64,000 nucleotides of DNA from Serratia inhibens (GCF_003591175.1 NZ_QYYG01000002.1:620001-684000), one strand, 5' to 3'. Shown: positions 36,035 to 45,411, counted from the stretch's first letter. Notes: generated by a model from the sequence alone, not told the origin. Made by a program: numbers and translations.

Positions 36035-36339
36035 GCTGCCCTCAATGCCAAGTCTGGGCTTATCTTAGCGGCGCAGACGTGATTAGCAATCATTTTGCCT
36101 GTAAAGAAATGTCTGAGGGCGGTATTGATGGCGACCATTTACAGGTATCATGGGGGCACACCTGCGCTTTTCGCCGGGTACGACGATTTTTTTCTCCCCA
36201 AAGTAATTGGGGTTGCGGCAAGGCGGCAAGCAAGTGAATCACGATAAGCTTACTCAGGTAAGTGATTCGGGTGAAGTTGCACAATCAACGCAGCTGCAAC
36301 CTCAAGTAAGAAGGGGATACACAGCGAAGGACTGGTGAT
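36035..36339. other. scsA/flk divergent intergenic region
   Basis: These 305 bp hold the scsA promoter region (36035-36190) and a full ERIC copy that ends 20 bp before the flk start. No copper-responsive operator (CueR- or CusR-type palindrome) was recognised, and no coding sequence is supported. Confidence 0.55.
36194..36319 (+). repeat. ERIC element, full-length, directly upstream of flk
   Basis: CCCCAAAGTAATTGGGGTTGC...AAGGCGGCAAGCAAGTGAATC at the left, AAGCTTACTCAGGTAAGTGA in the centre and ACCTCAAGTAAGAAGGGGATA at the right follow the ERIC consensus with several changes. Same orientation as the copy at 21641-21768. Confidence 0.85.
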
Positions 36340-37371
36340 ATGCAACCTTTGAGTGGACCGGGCACCCCGATCGCCAGCGATCGCCCTCCAAACCCGGGCA
36401 AAACCACAACCACCGACGACAGCCCGCTCTCTCCGGCGCAGCGCACTACGCTGGAGAAGCTGATCGTGAAGATCATGGCGCTCAGTCCGGCCAAGTCCGC
36501 AGAAATTTGGGCCACGCTGCGTCACGATCTCGGGGCAGACCATAATAGCAGCGAACTGCAGGCGCGCCATTTCCAGCCGGCCGAGCAGCTGTTGCAAAAC
36601 CGCCTGAACCAAGTGCAGCAAAGCCATGCCAGCCGCCAGTTGTTGCAGCAGCTCACCGAGCTGTTGCCACAGGGCAATAATCGCCAGGCCGTCAGCGATT
36701 TTATTCGCCAGCAGTTTGGCCACACGGTACTGAGCCAATTGAGTCACCCGCAATTGCAGCAGGTGTTGAACCTGTTGCAGACCGGCAGCCTGGCCATTCC
36801 GCACCCGCAGCAAACCGCCACCAGCGATCGTCCACTGCTGCCTGCCGAGCATCAAAGCCTGCAACAGCAGGTAACCAAGCTCAGCGCCGCTACCGGCGAG
36901 TCGCCGATCAAGATCTGGCAGAGGCTGTTTGATCTGGCCGGGGTAAAAACCAATGATCCGCTGCCGGCTCGCCACTTCCAACTGCTCAACCAGTTTTTGC
37001 AGGTCAAAGTCGCGCTTAGTCCGCAGACCGCACCGACGCTGAACAACCTGTTGGCCGCACTAAAACAACCGGCCGACCCGCAGGAACAGCAACAGTTGAA
37101 TGACTACTGCCAGTCACGTTTCAACTGCAATGCCAGCGCCCCGCTGACCCACCCGCAGATGAGCGATGCCGTTAACCAGCTGTTCGCCCGTCGTCTGGAA
37201 AAAACCGGCCCTGCTCAGCCCATAACCGAGAGCCATGACGAGCCGCAGCCGTTGCTTAATCCGCTGATTGCCTCATTGCCCCAACCGCTGAAAAATGCGC
37301 TGAGTAAGCCGGCGGGGGCGTTTATCCTGTTGATTCTGGTGCTGGCCGTGGTATTGGCGCTGGTGTTTTAA
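36340..37371 (+). CDS. flk: Flagella biosynthesis regulator Flk
   Basis: Flk (RflH) is a membrane-anchored protein that couples flagellar ring assembly to late gene expression and prevents premature secretion of the anti-sigma factor FlgM. The 343-residue product starts MQPLSGPGTPIA, has Gln-rich helices (LLPQGNNRQAVSDFIRQQFG and SDRPLLPAEHQSLQQQVTKL match E. coli Flk closely) and ends in a single C-terminal anchor (AFILLILVLAVVLALVF). AAGGA precedes the ATG. In E. coli it is adjacent to pdxB; here 14.7 kb separate them. Confidence 0.92.
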   Translation: MQPLSGPGTPIASDRPPNPGKTTTTDDSPLSPAQRTTLEKLIVKIMALSPAKSAEIWATLRHDLGADHNSSELQARHFQPAEQLLQNRLNQVQQSHASRQLLQQLTELLPQGNNRQAVSDFIRQQFGHTVLSQLSHPQLQQVLNLLQTGSLAIPHPQQTATSDRPLLPAEHQSLQQQVTKLSAATGESPIKIWQRLFDLAGVKTNDPLPARHFQLLNQFLQVKVALSPQTAPTLNNLLAALKQPADPQEQQQLNDYCQSRFNCNASAPLTHPQMSDAVNQLFARRLEKTGPAQPITESHDEPQPLLNPLIASLPQPLKNALSKPAGAFILLILVLAVVLALVF

Positions 37372-37375
37372 ACCT

Positions 37376-37831
37376 TCAGGCGCAGCCGCAGTCTTCCCCT
37401 GCCGCACTGCCCTGCAACGACCCCGGTTGTTCACCGCTGGCCAACGGATGGCCATCGCGTTTCCAGAAGTCCAGCCCGCCAATCAATTCCTTCACCCTGA
37501 ACCCCAGTTGCGCCAGCTTGTACGCCCCCTTGGTTGAACCGTTGCAGCCGATGCCGTCGCAATAGGTGACATAGACTTTGTCGCGAGCCAGATGCGCCGT
37601 GCCGGCCTCATCCATCAGCCGATGCGGCAAACTGATAGCGCCGGGAATATGCCCGGCCGCATACAAGGCCGGCGCGCGGGTATCTATCACCAGGATCTCG
37701 CTGACGCCGTTGCGCAGATCTTCCGCCACGTCCCATGCGTCCGCGTAATAACTCAATTTCGCCGCCAGATAATCGAGGCTTTGCGCCGACGGCCCTGGGG
37801 GAAATGCCAAAACCAATGAAGATACCGCCAT
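37376..37831 (-). CDS. Rhodanese-domain protein with C-terminal CxC tail
   Basis: A 151-residue single rhodanese domain: DTRAPALYAAGHIPGAISLP (CH2A-like motif, residues 51-69) and an active-site loop VTYCDGIGCNGSTKGAYKL with Cys91 in the catalytic place and a second Cys96 in the loop. The tail ends GEDCGCA (Cys148, Cys150). Rhodaneses transfer sulfane sulfur or act in thiol chemistry; the tail could bind a metal or relay sulfur, which is inference. The ATG at 37831 follows AGGAG. It is divergent (92 bp) from a MocR regulator that likely controls it, and nearly abuts flk at its end. Confidence 0.88.
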   Translation of the reverse strand: MAVSSLVLAFPPGPSAQSLDYLAAKLSYYADAWDVAEDLRNGVSEILVIDTRAPALYAAGHIPGAISLPHRLMDEAGTAHLARDKVYVTYCDGIGCNGSTKGAYKLAQLGFRVKELIGGLDFWKRDGHPLASGEQPGSLQGSAAGEDCGCA

Positions 37832-37878
37832 AAAATTCACTCCTGTTGATGAGACTGATGACAATATTGCCTGATTTT

Positions 37879-37919
37879 GGTCTTATGATTGATACCCATT
37901 ATCGCCATAAGATAAGACC
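37879..37919. promoter_or_regulatory. Inverted repeat between rhodanese and MocR genes, likely MocR operator
   Basis: GGTCTTAT (37879-37886) and ATAAGACC (37912-37919) are perfect 8-bp inverted arms, with an additional CATAAGA overlapping the right arm (37906-37912). Paired direct/inverted repeats in the divergent gap are typical MocR targets. It abuts the MocR start at 37924, which would suit autorepression. Confidence 0.45.
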
Positions 37920-37923
37920 CATT

Positions 37924-39357
37924 ATGACCAGTGCGCTCATCTCGCTTTTCCAACTGCCGGAACACGGCGACGGTACCTTGCGTGAACGCGTTTGCGGTAC
38001 GCTACGCCGCGCTATTCATGGCGGGACGCTGAGCCGTGGGCAACGGTTGCCCTCATCCCGGGTTCTGGCAGAAGATTTGGGCGTCTCGCGGGTGACCGCC
38101 GAGGCAGCGTACAGCCAGCTGGAGGCTGAAGGATATCTGCAGCGACGGGTTGGCCAGGGCACCTTTGTGGCGATAGACATCGTCAAATCCCCGCCGGGCA
38201 CCAAAGCCACCGGCGAGCCGCGCCTGTCATCACGCGGCCGGCTGATCGTGCAAACCGGGGGCTGCCGCGATCCGCAGCAACCGCTGCCGTTTGCCGCCGG
38301 TTCGCCGGACCTGCGCGCCTTCCCGTTAAAACTGTGGAAACAGCTCACCGCTCAACAATTGCGCCTGCGGGGAGAAACCCTGATGCGCTATGGCGACCCT
38401 CAAGGTTATTTGCCGCTGCGCGAAGCCATTGCCGGTTACGTTAGCCAGGCGCGCGGGGTCAACTGCGACGCGCAACAGGTCATGGTGCTGACCAGTTCGC
38501 AACAGGCGCTGCAGCTGATCGCCGCCCTGCTATTGGACAGCGGCGACAAGGTATGGATGGAAGAACCCGGTTATGCCGGCGCCAGAAACGCCTTTACCAG
38601 CGCAGGTGCCGAGCTGGTACCGGTCAGCGTGGACGAAGCCGGCATGCGGCCGCACGAGCAGTTACCCAGGCCGCAGCTGATTTACCTGACGCCCTCACAC
38701 CACTACCCCACCGGCGTGGCGCTTAGTCTGGCACGACGGCTGGAATTGTTGGCATTGGCCCAGCGCCAGCGGGCATGGATTGTTGAAGACGACTACGACA
38801 GTGAATTTCATTATGACGGCCAGCCGATGCCGGCGATGCAGGGGCTGGATCGTCAGGGCAACGTGCTGTATTTAGGGACCTTTTCCAAAACGCTTTTCCC
38901 CTCTCTGCGGCTGGCCTATCTGGTGGTGCCACCCGCGCTGGTGGAACCTTTTACCACCGCACGCACGGTTTACGACGGTCACAGCGCCCAACTGATGCAG
39001 GCGGTCACCGCCGAGTTTATCCAACAAGGGCATTTTGCCGCCCACCTTCGCTACATGCGCCAGCTGTACCGCAGCCGCCGTGACCACTTGCTGCAGGAAG
39101 TGCAGGAAAAGCTTGGGCACTATGCCACCCCGCAGCAGGCAGGTGGCGGGTTGCAACTCAGCGTCTGGCTGCCGCCGGGCCAGGAAACGGCCCTCACCCG
39201 CCAGGCGCAGCAGTTGGGTGTGGTCACGCCCGGGTTGGCGGCTCAGTATCAAAGGGTACAGGCGCGGCGCGACGGCTGGCTATTGGGTTTCGCCGCCCTG
39301 ACGCCAGGGGAGATCCGTACCGGCGTCGAGCGGCTGGCGCGCATTATTCCCGTTTAG
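37924..39357 (+). CDS. MocR-family transcriptional regulator (GntR HTH + aminotransferase-like domain)
   Basis: The 477-residue protein has a GntR winged helix at residues ~10-80 ([36 protein letters not shown]) and a fold-type I aminotransferase domain with [12 protein letters not shown] and the PLP Lys in [16 protein letters not shown]. The start at 37924 is chosen because an upstream frame of 26 codons runs through the divergent promoter gap. It is paired head-to-head with the rhodanese gene. Its 3' end overlaps the convergent yfcJ by 14 bp. Confidence 0.9.
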   Translation: MTSALISLFQLPEHGDGTLRERVCGTLRRAIHGGTLSRGQRLPSSRVLAEDLGVSRVTAEAAYSQLEAEGYLQRRVGQGTFVAIDIVKSPPGTKATGEPRLSSRGRLIVQTGGCRDPQQPLPFAAGSPDLRAFPLKLWKQLTAQQLRLRGETLMRYGDPQGYLPLREAIAGYVSQARGVNCDAQQVMVLTSSQQALQLIAALLLDSGDKVWMEEPGYAGARNAFTSAGAELVPVSVDEAGMRPHEQLPRPQLIYLTPSHHYPTGVALSLARRLELLALAQRQRAWIVEDDYDSEFHYDGQPMPAMQGLDRQGNVLYLGTFSKTLFPSLRLAYLVVPPALVEPFTTARTVYDGHSAQLMQAVTAEFIQQGHFAAHLRYMRQLYRSRRDHLLQEVQEKLGHYATPQQAGGGLQLSVWLPPGQETALTRQAQQLGVVTPGLAAQYQRVQARRDGWLLGFAALTPGEIRTGVERLARIIPV

Positions 39358-40531
39358 CGTTGCTGCGCGCAAACAACAGCGTGAAAGCCACGCCGGTCAA
39401 CGCGCACACCACTCCGGCCATAAACACCGACGAATAGCCCAATGACGTGGCCAACAGCCCGGTCAATGGACCGGTCATGGCGTAAGAGACATCCTGAAAC
39501 GCCGAGTAACCGCCGACGGCCGTGCCGCGCACCTGAGGTGGCACGCGTTTCACCACCTCCACGCCCAGCGCGGGGAAGATCAATGAACAACCCAAACCGG
39601 TGAAAGCCGCCCCAACCAACGCCATCAGCGGCGTGGCGGCCGAGAACAGCAGCAGCAGGCCAAAGGCCTCAATCAGCAATGAAACCAGCGCCACGCGGAT
39701 GCCGCCGAATTTGTCGGGATAATGGCCGAACAGCAGACGCATCACCACAAATGCCACGCCGAACATCGTTAACGCCAGGCCGGCATACCCCCAGCCGTTC
39801 GCGGTGAAATACAGGGAAACAAAGGTGCCAATCACCGCAAAGCCCACGCCCTGTAATGCCAGCGCCACTCCCGGCTGCCAAATGCTGCCCACCATTTTCC
39901 ACAATGAAGGACGTTCACCGTGCGTTGGCGCTACCGCCGAGACACGCATATTCAACAACATGGCGATCAACGGCAGCAGCAAGGTAGAGACGCCAAGCGC
40001 TGCAAAACCCCAGTGCTGATGCAACATCAGGCCTATCGGCGCACCGGCCGCCAGCGAGCCATAGATCGCCATGCCGGTCCAGGACATGACCTTGCCGGAG
40101 CGGGCGGCCCCCACCAAACCGAAACCCCAGGTCAGGGTACCGGTCAGCAACAGGCTTTCGCCGTAACCTAAAATCAGGCGCCCGAGGATTAGCAGGGCGA
40201 ACTTGATCTCTGGTGCCACCGGCAGCAGCGCTGACGCCAGATAGGCGACGCCGGCCAGCGCACAGGCAATCATCCCCTGTCGCGCCGAGCGTTTGCCGCC
40301 AAAGCGGTCGGCCAACCGACCGGCGTAACCACGGGTCAGGACCGTCGCCAGGAACTGAATGCCCACTGCGACCCCCACCATCAGGTTGCTCATGCCCAGT
40401 TCAAAATGCACGTACAGCGGGATCACCGGCAACGGCAAGGCTACAGTCAGATAGGTGAGAAAGATTGCGCAGGTCAGCGAAAGCAGCGCTTTGTTAGCGG
40501 AAGGCTCCGCATGTGAAATCGTAGATGACAT
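39344..40531 (-). CDS. yfcJ: MFS transporter YfcJ
   Basis: The 395-residue product has twelve predicted helices and matches E. coli YfcJ of the YhhS/UPF0226 group ([75 protein letters not shown]). Substrate unknown; YhhS relatives affect arabinose and drug efflux. In E. coli yfcJ lies between flk and fabB; here the same order is kept but spread out. An in-frame TTG lies 5 codons upstream of the ATG used. Confidence 0.9.
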   Translation of the reverse strand: MSSTISHAEPSANKALLSLTCAIFLTYLTVALPLPVIPLYVHFELGMSNLMVGVAVGIQFLATVLTRGYAGRLADRFGGKRSARQGMIACALAGVAYLASALLPVAPEIKFALLILGRLILGYGESLLLTGTLTWGFGLVGAARSGKVMSWTGMAIYGSLAAGAPIGLMLHQHWGFAALGVSTLLLPLIAMLLNMRVSAVAPTHGERPSLWKMVGSIWQPGVALALQGVGFAVIGTFVSLYFTANGWGYAGLALTMFGVAFVVMRLLFGHYPDKFGGIRVALVSLLIEAFGLLLLFSAATPLMALVGAAFTGLGCSLIFPALGVEVVKRVPPQVRGTAVGGYSAFQDVSYAMTGPLTGLLATSLGYSSVFMAGVVCALTGVAFTLLFARSNAKRE

Positions 40532-40576
40532 AGATTGCTCACTCAAAAAGGGAAATACAGAGAGAGCCAGATGACT

Positions 40577-40626
40577 CCAACGCTCTCTTCTCTCGTTGCC
40601 AAAGGCAACAAGAACGAGCGCGTTGG
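40577..40626. repeat. Imperfect inverted repeat upstream of yfcJ
   Basis: CCAACGC at the left and GCGTTGG at the right flank inner GTTGCC/GGCAAC arms, making a ~50-bp two-part dyad in the gap between yfcJ and the phosphodiesterase gene. It could terminate or be a protein site; it does not match ERIC. Confidence 0.45.
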
Positions 40627-40730
40627 ATTACGTGAACGCCTACGCAACCCAGAACCCTGGGTTGTATCGCCGGATAGTAACCAGCGAGTTCGGCGGCTGT
40701 CAATCGCCAACCCGCGTTTACCCAGGCCCT

Positions 40731-41627
40731 TTACTGCTCGGTCAGCCGCAGCTCGGCAACCACCGGCAGGTGATCGCTGACCGCAGGCCAGTGAATGCCA
40801 TTCCAGTCGCCGCTGGCGTTAGGCACCGTCAGGCTGTCGAGATGCCAGCGTTGGGCATTGCCGCTAAAGATATAATCGACTTTGATTTCAGCATTTTCCG
40901 CCGGCCAACTGCGGCCATCTTGCGTCGCGGGCATGATGTCGTTCCAATAACGGCTCAGTTCGGTCCAGGTGACGCTGCCCGGCACGTCGTTCATGTCGCC
41001 GAACAGCAGCTTGATGCCGCGCATTTCAATGGTGCGATCGTTTAATTCACGCACCTGATCCAGGCGCATGACCGGATCTTCCTTGGTATCCAGATGAGTA
41101 TTGATCAGGGTGATCGGCGCCGGAAACTCGGGCACGTCGGTCTGAACGCTAAAGGCAATGCGCTGTTCACGCTGGCCGGAGGGCAGCGGATAAATCTTGC
41201 TGTCATGCAATGGGTATTTTGACAGAAACGCCAGGCCATATTCACCGTCGTCAAAGTCTATCGCCCGGCCAAAGGCTACGTGCATGCCGGTCAGCTTGGC
41301 CAACTCCGCCGCCTGATCGAGTTTCCCACTGCGGCCGGTGAGCTTGTCCACTTCCTGCAACGCCACCACGTCAACGTTCATCGCCTTGATCGCCTTGGCG
41401 ATGGCGGTCATGTCGCTGACTTTTCCGGCGGCAATATTGAAGCTGGCGATGCGGATTTTCGGCGCCTGCTCCAGGTCATGGGTTTTGTTTTTCAGGCCAC
41501 CGAGCGCGCTGGCCACTTCGCGGCTGTTGGCGTTGCTGTTGGCATTGCCGGCAGCGGTGGATGACCAGGCGGCATGAGACATTCCCAGGGATAACAGAGT
41601 AATAAGCAAAGCATTACGTGAGCGCAT
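40731..41627 (-). CDS. Exported endonuclease/exonuclease/phosphatase (EEP) family protein
   Basis: A 298-residue precursor with signal peptide MRSRNALLITLLSLGMSHAA(WS) and an EEP-superfamily catalytic domain: IRIASFNIAAG, VVALQEVDK (metal Glu), LINTHLD, LLFGDMNDVP (Asp/Asn) and the closing SDHLPVVAEL (Asp/His). Exported EEP proteins include phosphodiesterases, sphingomyelinases and nucleases; the sequence does not decide which. The ATG at 41627 with AAAGGAG is the start; a longer upstream frame lacks a signal sequence at its end. Likely periplasmic or secreted. Confidence 0.85.
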   Translation of the reverse strand: MRSRNALLITLLSLGMSHAAWSSTAAGNANSNANSREVASALGGLKNKTHDLEQAPKIRIASFNIAAGKVSDMTAIAKAIKAMNVDVVALQEVDKLTGRSGKLDQAAELAKLTGMHVAFGRAIDFDDGEYGLAFLSKYPLHDSKIYPLPSGQREQRIAFSVQTDVPEFPAPITLINTHLDTKEDPVMRLDQVRELNDRTIEMRGIKLLFGDMNDVPGSVTWTELSRYWNDIMPATQDGRSWPAENAEIKVDYIFSGNAQRWHLDSLTVPNASGDWNGIHWPAVSDHLPVVAELRLTEQ

Positions 41628-41843
41628 CGGTTCTCCTTTAACGATCAGATTTTTTGTTGGGGCACCCTTACCCCCATAGCTAACAACGATTTTGCCGCAG
41701 ATACCCGCGACTATTTCCTGGTTGCGCCGCTTTTTTTTTATTCTGCGCAGCGTCTCGCATTCCGACAGCGAAAGCATTGCAGCGATGGACAACCGGCTGA
41801 TTTAGCATTAAAACCGATAGACAGCTTATCGAGAGGAACCCGC

Positions 41844-43076
41844 ATGACCAGCGCCATTGCAGCACAGCTTACCGAACGCTTCTTTCGTTATCTGGCGGTC
41901 ACCAGCCAGAGCGATGCCGCCGCCAGTGCCCTGCCCAGCACACCTGGCCAGCATGATATGGCAAAGTTGCTGGCGGCCGAGTTGCGTCAGCTAGGGCTGA
42001 AGGACGTGCAAATCGACGAGCACGCCACCGTAACCGCCCGCAAACCCGGCAACCAGCCTGGTGCGCCGCGTATCGGTTTTATTACCCATATCGATACCGT
42101 CGACGTCGGCCTGTCGGCGCACATACATCCGCAGCGCCTGCACTTTAGCGGCGAAGATCTCTGCCTGAACGCGGAGCACGATATTTGGCTGCGCACCGCC
42201 GAACATCCGGAAATCCTGGCCTATCCGAACGAAGACATTATTTTCAGCGACGGCACCAGCGTGCTCGGCGCCGATAACAAAGCGGCGGTTACGGTCGTGA
42301 TGACCCTGCTGGCAAACCTCAGTGCCGCGGACCGCCACGGCGATATCCTGGTGGCGTTTGTGCCGGATGAGGAGATCGGCCTGCGCGGTGCCAAGGCGCT
42401 GGATTTGGCGCGCTTTGACGTGGATTTCGCCTACACCATCGACTGCTGCGAACTGGGCGAAGTGGTTTATGAAAACTTCAATGCGGCGGCGGCGGAGATC
42501 CGTATCGAAGGCGTGACTGCGCACCCGATGTCGGCGAAGAACGTGCTGATCAACCCGATTCGCATCGCCAACGACATCATCAATCGGTTCGATATCCTGG
42601 ATACGCCGGAACATACCGAGGGGCGCGAAGGTTATTTCTGGTTCAACGACATTACCGCCAATGCCAACCTCGCCACGCTGAAAGTGTCGATTCGCGATTT
42701 CGATCTGGCCGCTTTCAATGCGCGCAAGGATCATATTCAGGAGGTGGTGCGGCAGGTGGCGGCGAACTACCCGCGCGCCAGGGTGAGCTGCAGCGTTACG
42801 GATATCTACAGCAATATCAGTAACTCGATCGGTGAAGACAAGCGCGCCATCGAGCTGATTTTCGGTGCCCTGGCCGCACACGGCATTCCGCCGAAGGTGA
42901 TCCCGATGCGCGGTGGCACCGACGGCGCGGCACTTTCCAGCCGTGGCGTGGTGACGCCAAACTACTTCACCGGCGCGCACAATTTCCATTCGCGTTTTGA
43001 GTTTCTGCCGATCAGTTCCTTTGTGAAATCTTATCAGGTGACCCGCAGCATTTGTTTGCTGGCGGCACGCGGCTAG
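41844..43076 (+). CDS. pepT: Peptidase T (tripeptidase)
   Basis: PepT removes the N-terminal residue from tripeptides with two zinc ions. The 410-residue M20B product has all metal/catalytic motifs: ITHIDTVDV (His/Asp), GADNKAAVTVVM (bridging Asp), PDEEIGLRGA (general-base Glu and ligand Glu), TIDCCELGE (Asp), and GAHNFHSRFEF (last His). GAGAGGA precedes the ATG. It is about 9 residues shorter at the ends than typical but complete. Flanked by unrelated genes; in E. coli it lies elsewhere on the chromosome. Confidence 0.95.
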   Translation: MTSAIAAQLTERFFRYLAVTSQSDAAASALPSTPGQHDMAKLLAAELRQLGLKDVQIDEHATVTARKPGNQPGAPRIGFITHIDTVDVGLSAHIHPQRLHFSGEDLCLNAEHDIWLRTAEHPEILAYPNEDIIFSDGTSVLGADNKAAVTVVMTLLANLSAADRHGDILVAFVPDEEIGLRGAKALDLARFDVDFAYTIDCCELGEVVYENFNAAAAEIRIEGVTAHPMSAKNVLINPIRIANDIINRFDILDTPEHTEGREGYFWFNDITANANLATLKVSIRDFDLAAFNARKDHIQEVVRQVAANYPRARVSCSVTDIYSNISNSIGEDKRAIELIFGALAAHGIPPKVIPMRGGTDGAALSSRGVVTPNYFTGAHNFHSRFEFLPISSFVKSYQVTRSICLLAARG

Positions 43077-43085
43077 GGGATAGCT

Positions 43086-43107
43086 GGCCGCGCAGCAAAG
43101 CGCGGCC
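43086..43107. terminator. Stem-loop between convergent pepT and ybiR-like gene
   Basis: GGCCGCGC and GCGCGGCC form a perfect 8-bp stem with an AGCAAA loop 9 bp after the pepT stop and 4 bp before the convergent stop. No T-run, so a candidate bidirectional terminator only. Confidence 0.5.
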
Positions 43108-43111
43108 GCTG

Positions 43112-44224
43112 TCAGGCCAATAGCCAGCCGAGCAGCGCACCCCAGACCAGCAATGGCAGCGAGTAGTAATGAAACTTCAGCCAGATCTTGCGTTCCCCTG
43201 CCATACGCAGCGCAATCAGGTTCGCCAGCGAGCCAATCGCCAGCCCAAAGCCCCCGGCATTCACCGCATAGGCCACCAGTTGGCTGGAAGGCACGTAATT
43301 GAGCAGCAAAATGGTCGCCGGCACATTGCTGATGATCTGCGACAAGCCAATCCCCAAAGCGTAAACACCGCCGTCACCAAGCCGGGCGATATCGGCGAAC
43401 CAGGGCTGAATCGCCTGCAATTGGGTAAACAGGCCAACGTCGATAAACATGGCGATAAAGACAAAAATCAGGCTCCAGTCGATCTGCAACAGCACCCGGC
43501 GCGCCAGCAACAAGAAACCGGCAAACACCGCCAACAAGCCGTACAGCGACAAGCCGACATCCAGGCACAGCAGAAAAATCGCGTACAGCGCCACGCAGCT
43601 CAGCAACAGCGGCCGCTGATAGGGATAGCCCTCGGTATGCGGTGCCTTTACGATATCCCGCGCCGGGAAACTGAACCAGGTCAGGGCCAGCAGACTGACC
43701 ATCATCGCCGCACCAAAGGGTGCCATCTGAATGATAAAATCCAGGAAAGAGAGCGACGACTTGCTCCACAGCAGAATGTTTTGCGGATTGCCGATCGGCG
43801 TTAACAGCGAGCCGGCGTTGACCGCCAGCGCCTGGAAGATAATCAGCCGACTGATCGGCAGCGAAGACAGTTTTTTTAGCGTAATGGTCAACGGAATGAC
43901 GATAAACAGCGCGACGTCATTGGTCAGGAACGAAGACAGCAGCGCGGCGGAAAACACCAAAAACATCGCCAGCCATCGTTCACTGTGCAAGGTGTTGATG
44001 ATTTTACGGCCAACAAAATCAAAATAGCCGCTGACCTCAACGCCCTTGGTCAACAACATCAGCCCCAGCAGGGTAATAATGGTGCGCCAGTCGATAAAAC
44101 CGGATAGCGCAGGCAGTTGTTGCGGGTTAAGGGCGGCCATCACCACACCGGCCAACAGCAGGATGTGCAGGAAACGATCTTTCAGGAACGGCTGGAGCAG
44201 CCGGGCAGCGGCGTTTGAACTCAT
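43112..44224 (-). CDS. ybiR: YbiR-type SLC13/ArsB-like transporter
   Basis: The 370-residue protein has about ten predicted helices and the ion-transporter/Nha-Ars pattern: TLLGLMLLTKGVEVSGYFDFVGRK, LLSSFLTNDVALFIVIPLTIT and NAGSLLTPIGNPQNILLW. It matches E. coli YbiR along its length. The family includes anion and metal-oxyanion exporters; this substrate is unknown. The ATG at 44224 gives MSSNAAARLLQ; seven further codons upstream are less likely. Divergent from apbE (155 bp). Confidence 0.87.
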   Translation of the reverse strand: MSSNAAARLLQPFLKDRFLHILLLAGVVMAALNPQQLPALSGFIDWRTIITLLGLMLLTKGVEVSGYFDFVGRKIINTLHSERWLAMFLVFSAALLSSFLTNDVALFIVIPLTITLKKLSSLPISRLIIFQALAVNAGSLLTPIGNPQNILLWSKSSLSFLDFIIQMAPFGAAMMVSLLALTWFSFPARDIVKAPHTEGYPYQRPLLLSCVALYAIFLLCLDVGLSLYGLLAVFAGFLLLARRVLLQIDWSLIFVFIAMFIDVGLFTQLQAIQPWFADIARLGDGGVYALGIGLSQIISNVPATILLLNYVPSSQLVAYAVNAGGFGLAIGSLANLIALRMAGERKIWLKFHYYSLPLLVWGALLGWLLA

Positions 44225-44379
44225 GGTTATCGCTTCAAAAATCAATCTGGAATCAGGAGCCAGACGTTAGCCGAAGCGCGGCGTCAACGCCAGCAAAATG
44301 CTATTTTACCTTTCTGCGCTTTTCATTTGCCGCGCTTTACTTTATTTGTAGCGCCTTTCTACGTTTCTAAGGATTTTTC

Positions 44380-45411
44380 ATGGTCAACGCTATCGCCAAA
44401 GGGCTGTTGCTGAGCGCAGCGCTCAGTCTGCTTGCCGCCTGTAACGATCAAGAAACCCGCGCGCAGATCGACCTCGAAGGCAAAACCATGGGCACCTTCT
44501 ACAGCGTCAAAATCAGCGGTGACGTCAGGGTCAGCAAACCGTTGCTGCAACAGCAGGTCGACGCCTTGCTCGAACAGGCCAACGATGATATTTCCACCTA
44601 CCGCTCCGGCTCGGTACTGTCGCGCTTCAACCAGTCGCACAGTACAGACCCGCAACCCATTCCCCGGGGTATGGCGGATATTATCCTGATGGCCCAGCGC
44701 ATCGGCCGCGATACTCAGGGTGCGATGGATATTACCGTCGGCCCACTGGTGAATCTGTGGGGTTTTGGCCCGGACAAACGCGCCGTCAAGGTGCCGGAGC
44801 AGCAGCAGATTGAAGCCGCGCAAAAAAATATTGGCCTGCAGCATCTCAAATTGCTCAGCGATAGCCGCGGCGAGTGGCTGCAAAAAGATCTGCCGAACAT
44901 GTATGTCGATCTCTCGACCCTGGGTGAAGGCTACGGCGTTGACCAACTGGTTAAACTGATGGCGCGTAACGGCATCACCAACTATCTGGTGTCGGTCGGC
45001 GGTGCGGTGTCCTCACGCGGGGTCAACGGCCAGGGCAAGCCGTGGCGGGTAGCGATCCAAAAACCGACCGACAGGGAAAATGCGGTGCAGGCGCTGGTCG
45101 ATCTGCAAGGTTACGGCATCAGCACCGCCGGCAGTTATCGCAACTACTTCGAACAGAATGGCCAGCGCTATTCGCACGTTATCGATCCTGTTAGCGGCCG
45201 GCCCATTACCCACCGGCTGGTCTCCGCCACGGTGATCGCGCCAACGGCGCTGGAAGCCGACGGCTGGGATACCGGGCTGATGGTACTCGGCACGGAAAAA
45301 GCGCTGAAGCTGGCGGAAGAGAAAGGGTTGGCGGTATACCTGATCAGCAAAACCGATGACGGTTTCAGCGCCGTGATGACACCGCAGTTCAAAGCGTTTC
45401 TGGTGCAGTAA
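44380..45411 (+). CDS. apbE: FAD:protein FMN transferase ApbE (lipoprotein)
   Basis: ApbE attaches FMN covalently to Thr/Ser of flavoproteins such as NqrB/C and RnfG/D on the periplasmic side. The 343-residue product has a lipoprotein signal ending LLAAC (Cys21), then the conserved TMGTFYSVKI, GAMDITVGPLVNLWGFG, VDLSTLGEGYGVDQL, YLVSVGGAVSSRG and the late TAGSYRNY and SATVIAPTALEADGWDTGLMVLG motif. The start is the ATG at 44380 after AAGGA. In many Serratia-like genomes apbE follows the nqr operon; here it stands alone next to a cus-like locus. Confidence 0.93.
   Translation: MVNAIAKGLLLSAALSLLAACNDQETRAQIDLEGKTMGTFYSVKISGDVRVSKPLLQQQVDALLEQANDDISTYRSGSVLSRFNQSHSTDPQPIPRGMADIILMAQRIGRDTQGAMDITVGPLVNLWGFGPDKRAVKVPEQQQIEAAQKNIGLQHLKLLSDSRGEWLQKDLPNMYVDLSTLGEGYGVDQLVKLMARNGITNYLVSVGGAVSSRGVNGQGKPWRVAIQKPTDRENAVQALVDLQGYGISTAGSYRNYFEQNGQRYSHVIDPVSGRPITHRLVSATVIAPTALEADGWDTGLMVLGTEKALKLAEEKGLAVYLISKTDDGFSAVMTPQFKAFLVQ

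Noticed and set aside
21641-36319. Genomic island or prophage between pdxB and flk
   Set aside because: No integrase, transposase, tRNA target or phage gene is present, and the genes look compositionally like their neighbours by eye. Only the ERIC flanks are unusual.
41800-41816. FNR-like half-site upstream of pepT (CTGATTTAGCATTA)
   Set aside because: Only the TGAT half fits; the second half does not match ATCAA.
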